A stretch of DNA of 64,000 nucleotides from Stenotrophomonas beteli (GTDB taxonomy: Bacteria > Pseudomonadota > Gammaproteobacteria > Xanthomonadales > Xanthomonadaceae), in contig NZ_LLXV01000077.1 in assembly GCF_001431665.1 (NCBI RefSeq), positions 1 through 64,000 of the forward strand. The letters run 5' to 3'. Every line of letters starts with the position of its first letter. Positions within the stretch are counted from its first letter, which is position 1. The notes under the pieces were generated by a model. The model was given only the letters and a program-made list of their open reading frames with translations, was not told where the DNA came from and ran no database searches. The translations under genes were made by a program, and so were the position numbers. Shown here one piece after another: positions 58,987 to 64,000 of this stretch.

Positions 58987-59775
58987 TCAGAAAATGACGT
59001 GGCTCTGTCCGATGGGGACACCCTGCGGGCCGAAGCGGCGCTCGTGGATCTCGCCGTGGCCGTCGGCATCGATCAGCAGCACCGTGCTGGCACGGGTGCC
59101 GTAGTCGTCGCCGCGGATGAAGGCCGGGCTCAGCCAGCGCTCGCGTTCCAGGCCGATCCCGGTGTCGGGCAGGTCGCTGTCGGCGGGGCGGTGTTCGTCG
59201 GCCAGCGCGGTCCATAGCGGGGTCAGGTCCGGGGTCGGATCCCTTTCGCTTTGCGACAGGGATCCGACCCCGTCTTTCTGCAGCCAGGCTTCAAGGGCCG
59301 CCATCAACCGCCGGGTCTTCGGCCAGGGCGCATCCAGCGCACCGTTGGACATGCCATGCACGCCCGGGCCGAGTGTCTGCCGCTCGGCCGGATGGTTGCC
59401 CAGGTACTCCAGGCTGTCGCGATCGGCCAGCAGGAGGTTGAACGGGGCATAGGCGCCGGCCACGGTCGCCAAACGCTCGATATGGACCGCAGCCGGGTCG
59501 CGGCCACGCAGGAAGTCGGCCACCAGTGCGCCACGCGATGGGCCGGTCTGGGCGGCCAGTGGATCGCGGACATTGGTGACCACCGCCATCCGGCCCGCAG
59601 CACCCACCCCGGCCCAGCCGCCACCGGAGCGCAGGTCGCGCCCACCGATGACGGAGGTCTCGTCCTGCCAGGGGGCCAGCGCCGCCGTCGGGCGGGCGTG
59701 GAACTCATCACGGTTGCCGGTCATCACCAGCCGCCAGCGCGGGTGGTGCATCCAGCCAAGAGCGAGCAGGCACAT
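58987..59775 (-). CDS. NRDE/TANGO2-family protein
   Basis: A 262-residue protein of the Ntn-hydrolase-like NRDE (TANGO2) family. The diagnostic N-terminus is MCLLALGWMHHPRWRLVMTGNRDEFHARP, with Cys2 as possible nucleophile once Met is removed. WQDETSVIGGRDLRSGGGW and VHGMSNGALDAPWPKT are family blocks, and the end DYGTRASTVLLID is typical. Function in bacteria is unknown; TANGO2 has been linked to haem and lipid metabolism. A GGGGTC palindrome (59231-59271) lies inside the gene and encodes SLSQSERDPTPD in a surface-loop position. Start ATG 59775 is supported by the conserved MCL. Confidence 0.88.
   Translation of the reverse strand: MCLLALGWMHHPRWRLVMTGNRDEFHARPTAALAPWQDETSVIGGRDLRSGGGWAGVGAAGRMAVVTNVRDPLAAQTGPSRGALVADFLRGRDPAAVHIERLATVAGAYAPFNLLLADRDSLEYLGNHPAERQTLGPGVHGMSNGALDAPWPKTRRLMAALEAWLQKDGVGSLSQSERDPTPDLTPLWTALADEHRPADSDLPDTGIGLERERWLSPAFIRGDDYGTRASTVLLIDADGHGEIHERRFGPQGVPIGQSHVIF
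59231..59271. repeat. GGGGTC repeat inside a coding region
   Basis: ggggtcggatccctttcgc ... gcgacagggatccgacccc, the best-conserved copy of this family in the window, located in the NRDE gene. Confidence 0.75.
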
Positions 59776-59855
59776 GGCTTCATTGTGCACCGTTTGCGCA
59801 GTCCGGCGCCGTTTCCGACCCGCTGCGGATGAATGCGCAGCCGATGTTTCACGCC

Positions 59856-59920
59856 CTGTCCACACCCCTGAACTTCCGTTCAATCTCAAAAATTGAGACG
59901 GATCAGCAACTTGTGGATAA
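59856..59920. promoter_or_regulatory. DnaA-box-like sites upstream of mraZ
   Basis: TTGTGGATAA at 59911-59920 is the reverse complement of TTATCCACAA, an exact DnaA box (TTATNCACA). CTGTCCACA at 59856-59864 is a one-mismatch copy. They lie about 70 and 130 bases before the mraZ -35. Confidence 0.55.
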
Positions 59921-59990
59921 GCCTTGAACAATTCTCTAAAGGTTGTTGCAAGCCATTGATGCGGCTGGCGATTTCCCTGCTGAAAAGTTG

Positions 59991-60018
59991 TTGACAACCC
60001 TTCGCCCGCTGCTAAGGT
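59991..60018 (+). promoter_or_regulatory. Promoter of the dcw cluster (mraZ)
   Basis: TTGACA at 59991-59996 (perfect -35), a 16-base spacer, and TAAGGT at 60013-60018 (preceded by GC). Transcription would start near 60025. Confidence 0.75.
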
Positions 60019-60036
60019 GGGCATCAGAGGGAAATC

Positions 60037-60062
60037 CGGGTGTTTTGTGGGTTTTCGTGGTT
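60037..60062 (+). promoter_or_regulatory. Candidate MraZ-binding repeats
   Basis: CGGGT (60037), TGGGT (60048) and TGGTT (60058) recur every 10-11 bases just after the promoter. MraZ proteins are known to bind three or four (T/G)GGGN-type direct repeats about one helical turn apart before their own gene, giving autorepression. Confidence 0.6.
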
Positions 60063-60098
60063 CAATGTTTCACCGGGCGAAGGATAGGTGCACGCGTC

Positions 60099-60545
60099 GT
60101 GTTCCAGGGCGAGACGGCCATCACAGTTGACGACAAAGGGCGCATGGCGGTTCCCACCGCTTACCGCGACCTCGTCGCGCGCGCCAGCAACAACCGTCTC
60201 GTTTTGACCTACAACCCGTTCGAAGCCGGCTGCCTGTGGCTGTATGCAGAGTCGGAATGGGAGCGGGTCCGCGACGATGTGATGTCCAAGCCCAACACCC
60301 AGCGCGTCGTGCGCCTGTTGCAGCAGAAGCTGGTCGGCTCGGCCGCCCATCTGGAACTGGACGGCAACGGTCGCATCAGCATCCCCGCCAGCCACCGCGG
60401 TGCGGTGGGCATTGAGAAGAAGGCGGTATTGCTCGGTATGGGCGACAAGTTCGAATTGTGGAGCGAGCAGGCGCATCGGGCCCTGATCCAGCAGACGTTG
60501 TCTGACGAGGATCTGGGTGATGGGTTGCTCGACCTGAAGTTGTGA
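60099..60545 (+). CDS. mraZ: Transcriptional regulator MraZ
   Basis: A 148-residue AbrB-like dimer/dodecamer protein that represses the dcw operon. Two repeats: TAITVDDKGRMAVPTAYRD and LELDGNGRISIPASHRG, each with the DxxGRxxxP motif. The start is GTG at 60099 (FQGETAITVDD is the family start); the open frame upstream to 59943 crosses the promoter and is rejected. It overlaps rsmH by 4 bases (GTGA). Confidence 0.95.
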   Translation: MFQGETAITVDDKGRMAVPTAYRDLVARASNNRLVLTYNPFEAGCLWLYAESEWERVRDDVMSKPNTQRVVRLLQQKLVGSAAHLELDGNGRISIPASHRGAVGIEKKAVLLGMGDKFELWSEQAHRALIQQTLSDEDLGDGLLDLKL

Positions 60546-61528
60546 GCCGGGGTGCCCGGATGCGCCCAGAAGCGCAGACCGGTCACCTTCCGGTGTCGCA
60601 GTCGCCGGCGGTGCACCTGCCGGTCCTGTACACCCAGGTCCTTGAAGGCCTGAGGGTGATCGAAAACGGACGTTATCTGGATGGCACGTTCGGTCGTGGC
60701 GGTCATGCACGTGGCGTGCTCACCCAGCTCGGTCCCGAGGGGCGCCTGCTGGTCATGGACAAGGATCCGGAAGCCATCGCCGTAGCCGAGCGCGATTTCG
60801 CGCCGGACCCGCGCGTGTCCATCTTCCGTGGCAGCTTCGCCCAGCTGCTGCAGTGGGATGCGACGGCCGAAGGCCTGGACGGCGTACTGTTCGATCTCGG
60901 CGTGTCGTCGCCGCAGCTGGACGTGGCCGAGCGTGGCTTCAGCTTCGGCAAGGACGGCCCGCTGGACATGCGCATGGATCCGGACAGCGGTGAAAGCGCC
61001 GCGCAGTGGATCAACCGCGTGGAAGAGCGCGAGATTGCCGACGTGCTGTGGACCTACGGCGAAGAGCGCCAGAGCCGGCGCATCGCCCGCGCCATCGTGG
61101 CCCGCCGCGAGAAGCAGCCGTTCACCCGCACTGCCGAACTGGCCGAGCTGATCGCCTCGGTGATGCCGCGTGGGAAAGACAAGATCCACCCGGCCACGCG
61201 CAGCTTCCAGGCCATCCGCATCCACATCAACCGCGAGCTGGCCGATCTGGAAGCCGGCCTCGGTGCGGCGGTGGAACGGCTCAAGCCCGGTGGCCGGCTG
61301 GCGGTGATCAGCTTCCATTCGCTGGAAGACCGCATCGTCAAGCAGTACATGAACCGCCTGGCCAAGGCGCCGCCGGCCAACCGCCGCCTGCCTGAGGCGG
61401 TGGCGTTCGTGCCGACGCTGGACCTGATCGGTGGGGCCATCAAGGCCACCGACGAAGAGCTGGCTGCCAACCCGCGTGCGCGCAGCGCCGTGCTGCGCGT
61501 GGCGCAGAAGCGGGAGGCCAGCGCATGA
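60542..61528 (+). CDS. rsmH: 16S rRNA (cytosine-1402-N4)-methyltransferase RsmH
   Basis: Up to 328 residues from GTG 60542 (an ATG lies at 60560). SAM-binding motif YLDGTFGRGGHARGVL near 45-60, then LLVMDKDPEAIAVAERDF, FDLGVSSPQLDVAERGFSF, RMDPDSGESAAQWIN and RSFQAIRIHINREL; end is the typical NPRARSAVLRVAQK. It N4-methylates C1402, the same nucleotide 2'-O-methylated by RsmI, whose gene is 3 kb upstream. Overlaps mraZ and ftsL by 4 bases each. Confidence 0.96.
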   Translation: MSRGARMRPEAQTGHLPVSQSPAVHLPVLYTQVLEGLRVIENGRYLDGTFGRGGHARGVLTQLGPEGRLLVMDKDPEAIAVAERDFAPDPRVSIFRGSFAQLLQWDATAEGLDGVLFDLGVSSPQLDVAERGFSFGKDGPLDMRMDPDSGESAAQWINRVEEREIADVLWTYGEERQSRRIARAIVARREKQPFTRTAELAELIASVMPRGKDKIHPATRSFQAIRIHINRELADLEAGLGAAVERLKPGGRLAVISFHSLEDRIVKQYMNRLAKAPPANRRLPEAVAFVPTLDLIGGAIKATDEELAANPRARSAVLRVAQKREASA

Positions 61529-61788
61529 GCCGGCTGCTGCTGATCATCCTGTTGGCCTCGACCGTTGCCTCGGCGATTGGCGTCGTGTTCGTGCGTCACC
61601 GTCATCGGCAGACGTTCATCGAGCTGTCGCGCGCCGAGCGCAAGCGCGATGACATCAACCTGGAATTCGGCCGCCTGCAGCTGGAGCAGGCCACGCTGGC
61701 CGAAGCCAACCGCGTTGACCGCATCGCCCGCGAAAAGCTCGGCATGAAGTTCCCCGAGGCCGCCGACATCGTGGTGGTGCGCCCATGA
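61525..61788 (+). CDS. ftsL: Cell division protein FtsL
   Basis: An 87-residue bitopic protein: a very short cytoplasmic end, one helix (LLLIILLASTVASAIGVVFV, 3-22) and a periplasmic leucine-zipper-like coiled coil (ELSRAERKRDDINLEFGRLQLEQATLAE). It forms the FtsQLB divisome complex. Ends KLGMKFPEAADIVVVRP. Overlaps rsmH and ftsI by 4 bases each; position in the dcw order makes it secure despite low sequence conservation in the family. Confidence 0.93.
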   Translation: MSRLLLIILLASTVASAIGVVFVRHRHRQTFIELSRAERKRDDINLEFGRLQLEQATLAEANRVDRIAREKLGMKFPEAADIVVVRP

Positions 61789-63629
61789 GCAAGACCGGCC
61801 GCAACCGCCCGCGCAACGCCTTCAACCTGCGCCAGCGCCTGCGCTGGGTCGCCCTTGCGCTCGGCCTGTGCTCGGTGTCGCTGGTCGGCCGCGCGGCCTA
61901 CGTGCAGATCATCAACAGCGATTTCTACCAGCGCCAGGGCGAGGCCCGCTACCTGCGCGAGCTGCCGATCAAGACTTCGCGCGGCATGATCACCGACCGC
62001 AACGGCGAGCCGCTGGCGGTGTCCACGCCGGTCGCCTCGATCTGGGTCAACCCGCAGGACCTGCTGCGTTCGCCCGAGCGCATCCCGGAGCTGGCCCAGG
62101 CGGTCGGCATGTCGGTGGATGAGCTGAGCAGCCGCCTGTCGCAGAAGTCGGACAAGGAATTCATGTACCTGCGCCGCCGGATCAATCCGGACGAGGCAGA
62201 GAAGGTGGTCGCGCTGAAGATTCCGGGCGTGGCCGCACAGCGCGAGTTCCGCCGCTTCTACCCGCAGGGTGAGGCGATGGCGCATGTGCTGGGCTTCACC
62301 AACATCGACGACCGCGGCCAGGAAGGCCTGGAGCTGGCGTTCGACGAATGGCTGCGCGGCAAGCCGGGTGCGAAGCGGGTGATCCGCAACCGCAAGGGCG
62401 AGACCGTCGAAAGCGATCTGCTGCGCGCCGCCGAGCCGGGCAAGGACCTGACCCTCAGCATCGACCGCCGCATCCAGTACCTGGCCTTCAAGGAACTGCG
62501 CAACGCGCTGGTGGCCAACAAGGCGGCCGGCGGTTCGATGGTGATCATGGACGTGACCACCGGCGAGATCCTGGCCATGGTCAACCTGCCGACCTACAAC
62601 CCGAACTCGCTGACCGGCGCGATCCCCGATACGCGCCGCAACCGCGCGGTGACCGACCTGGTCGAGCCGGGTTCGACGATGAAGCCGCTGACCATCGCCA
62701 CCGCGCTGCAGGCCGGTGCGGTGACCAAGGACACCGTCATCGACACCAACCCGGGCTACATGCAGGTCGCCCGCTTCACCATCCGCGACGTGCCGCGCAA
62801 CAACGGCGTGTTGAACGTGACCGGTGTGATCACCCGCAGTTCCAATATCGGCGCGGCCAAGGTAGCGGCGAAGATGCCGGACCAGGTGTTCTATGACGGC
62901 GTGCGCCGCTTTGGCTATGGCTCGGTGCCACACAGCGGCTTTCCGGGTGAATCTGGTGGCGTGGTGCGACGCCCGGCCAACTGGGACGGTGCCACCAAGA
63001 CCACCATGTCCTACGGCTACGGCCTGAACGTGACGCCGCTGCAGATCGCCACCGCCTATTCGGCGCTGGCCAATGGCGGCAAGCTGATCGCGCCGACTTT
63101 CGTCAAGGGCCAGCGCAACGAGGCGCATCAGATCATCGATGAGAGCGTCGCCAGGCAGGTGGTGGCGATGATGGAAACCGTGGTGACCCAGGGCGGCGCC
63201 AAGCAGGCGGCGGTGCTGGGCTACCGCGTGGCCGGCAAGACCGGTACCGCGCGCAAGACCGGCCCGGGCGGTTACGAGCGCGGCCACTACAACGCGCTGT
63301 TCGCCGGCGTGGTGCCGGCCACCAACCCGCGCTTCGCCACTGTCATCGTCATCAACGACCCCCAGGCCGGCAAGTTCTACGGCGGCCTGGTGTCGGCGCC
63401 GGTCTACCACAACGTGATGGAAGGCACGCTGCGCCTGATGGACGTGCCGCTGGACGACCTGCAGTCGTGGTTGGCTGCTCAGCAGTCCGGCAAGGTCGGC
63501 CATTCGGCCTCGATCCTGCCTGCACCGCCGGCCGAGGCCGCACTGCCGGTCGATGCCGCCGCTGAATTCGACGCTGCGCTGCCGAGCGCGCACGCCCAGA
63601 CGCCGCCCGCTACGGGAGGCACGCAATGA
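61785..63629 (+). CDS. ftsI: Peptidoglycan transpeptidase FtsI (PBP3)
   Basis: A 614-residue division-specific class B penicillin-binding protein. One N-terminal helix (about 21-40), an N-terminal pedestal domain (RGMITDRNGEPLAVSTPVAS) and a transpeptidase domain with Ser297-T-M-K300 (SxxK, in EPGSTMKP), SSN (ITRSSNIGA) and KTGT (VAGKTGTARK). The C-terminal 40 residues are Ala/Pro-rich and probably flexible. Synthesises septal peptidoglycan with FtsW. Overlaps ftsL and murE by 4 bases each. Confidence 0.96.
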   Translation: MSKTGRNRPRNAFNLRQRLRWVALALGLCSVSLVGRAAYVQIINSDFYQRQGEARYLRELPIKTSRGMITDRNGEPLAVSTPVASIWVNPQDLLRSPERIPELAQAVGMSVDELSSRLSQKSDKEFMYLRRRINPDEAEKVVALKIPGVAAQREFRRFYPQGEAMAHVLGFTNIDDRGQEGLELAFDEWLRGKPGAKRVIRNRKGETVESDLLRAAEPGKDLTLSIDRRIQYLAFKELRNALVANKAAGGSMVIMDVTTGEILAMVNLPTYNPNSLTGAIPDTRRNRAVTDLVEPGSTMKPLTIATALQAGAVTKDTVIDTNPGYMQVARFTIRDVPRNNGVLNVTGVITRSSNIGAAKVAAKMPDQVFYDGVRRFGYGSVPHSGFPGESGGVVRRPANWDGATKTTMSYGYGLNVTPLQIATAYSALANGGKLIAPTFVKGQRNEAHQIIDESVARQVVAMMETVVTQGGAKQAAVLGYRVAGKTGTARKTGPGGYERGHYNALFAGVVPATNPRFATVIVINDPQAGKFYGGLVSAPVYHNVMEGTLRLMDVPLDDLQSWLAAQQSGKVGHSASILPAPPAEAALPVDAAAEFDAALPSAHAQTPPATGGTQ

Positions 63630-64000
63630 GTCCTTCGATGTTGCTTTCGCAGTTGCTTCCGGATGTGGCCCTGGCGGGCCACGATCCCGTTCTGACCGGC
63701 CTGGTGCTGGACAGCCGTGACGTGCGTCCCGGCAATGCCTTCGTCGCCATCGCCGGTTTCGGCGCGCATGGCCTGGGCTTTGTCGAGCAGGCGCGCGCGG
63801 CCGGTGCCAGTGCCATCCTGTTCGAACCGCCGGCACCGGCTGAGCTGCCGGCACCGGCCGATGCGATCGCCGTGCCGGGCCTGCGTGCGCGCATGGGCGC
63901 GATGGCCGACCAGTTCCATGGCGCACCGTCGCGGGCGATGGCGATGGTCGGCGTGACCGGCACCAACGGCAAGACCTCCACCGTGCAGCTGCTGGCCCAG
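63626..64000 (+). CDS. murE: UDP-MurNAc-L-Ala-D-Glu:meso-DAP ligase MurE (partial, runs off the window)
   Basis: The first 125 codons are present. MurE adds meso-diaminopimelate to UDP-MurNAc-dipeptide in the cytosol. The N-terminal UDP-binding domain has TGLVLDSRDVRPGNAFVAIAG (DSR motif) and the ATP loop GVTGTNGKTSTVQLLAQ is the last visible sequence. Start ATG 63626 overlaps the ftsI stop (ATGA). Next genes in the normal dcw order (murF, mraY) lie outside. Confidence 0.95.
   Translation, partial: MSPSMLLSQLLPDVALAGHDPVLTGLVLDSRDVRPGNAFVAIAGFGAHGLGFVEQARAAGASAILFEPPAPAELPAPADAIAVPGLRARMGAMADQFHGAPSRAMAMVGVTGTNGKTSTVQLLAQ

Larger units (their letters stand above)
59776..60098. other. Control region of the dcw cluster
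   Basis: 323 bases without a gene. It contains two DnaA-box-like sequences, a good sigma-70 promoter and spaced GGGT/TGGGT/TGGTT elements (listed separately), and is AT-richer than the flanks. Confidence 0.7.

Noticed and set aside
61602..63926. 774-codon minus-strand frame opposite ftsI/murE
   Set aside because: Shadow crossing several certain dcw genes.

Overview
The window looks like chromosomal DNA of the Stenotrophomonas maltophilia complex (Xanthomonadaceae). It is GC-rich and uses frequent GTG/TTG starts. It carries an SMF-1-type fimbrial operon, many GTAG-headed inverted repeats of the SMAG class described in S. maltophilia, and typical xanthomonad versions of the riboflavin, lpoA/rsmI/rnpB and division-cell-wall (dcw) loci. 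Everything here comes from reading the sequence; no database search was run.

Layout. 0-3.2 kb: two overlapping family-2 glycosyltransferase genes, then pncB. 3.2-9.1 kb: a small pilin-like gene divergent from a four-gene chaperone/usher operon (pilin, chaperone, usher, tip adhesin); a perfect Clp/CRP palindrome and a second dyad lie upstream of the pilin. 9.2-23.2 kb: nine tightly overlapping genes, bcsE-F-G-R-Q-A-B-C-Z, for c-di-GMP-controlled cellulose synthesis, phosphoethanolamine decoration and export. 23.3-31.4 kb: an NCS2 permease, ettA, an RcnB-like protein, glyA, two paralogous membrane proteins, nrdR (behind a structured leader) and ribD. 31.4-36.6 kb: an accessory block of small secreted Cys-containing proteins, including three members of one family (one a broken hybrid), a lipoprotein and an internally duplicated protein. 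36.7-41.7 kb: an Ax21-like beta-barrel, then an FMN riboswitch and ribE-ribBX-ribH-nusB-thiL. 41.9-44.2 kb: two DUF805 proteins, a lipoprotein and a gene-poor stretch. 44.3-50.3 kb: two divergent autotransporters. 50.5-54.5 kb: an O-acyltransferase, a GlcD-type flavoprotein and a YdjM-like membrane protein. 54.7-59.8 kb: yraN, lpoA, rsmI, RNase P RNA, a DM13 protein and an NRDE protein. 59.8-64 kb: start of the dcw cluster, mraZ-rsmH-ftsL-ftsI-murE (murE cut by the window end).

The first 23 kb form a surface/biofilm locus: glycosyltransferases, adhesive fimbriae and cellulose side by side. The Clp site is notable because xanthomonad Clp is known to lose DNA binding when it binds c-di-GMP, the same signal read by BcsA (PilZ) and BcsE (RxGD) next door. 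The riboflavin genes are FMN-regulated only at ribE onward; ribD sits apart with nrdR.

The best candidates for undescribed biology are the secreted paralog block at 31.4-36.6 kb, the structured leader in front of nrdR, and GTAG-type repeats that have become protein-coding inside two genes.
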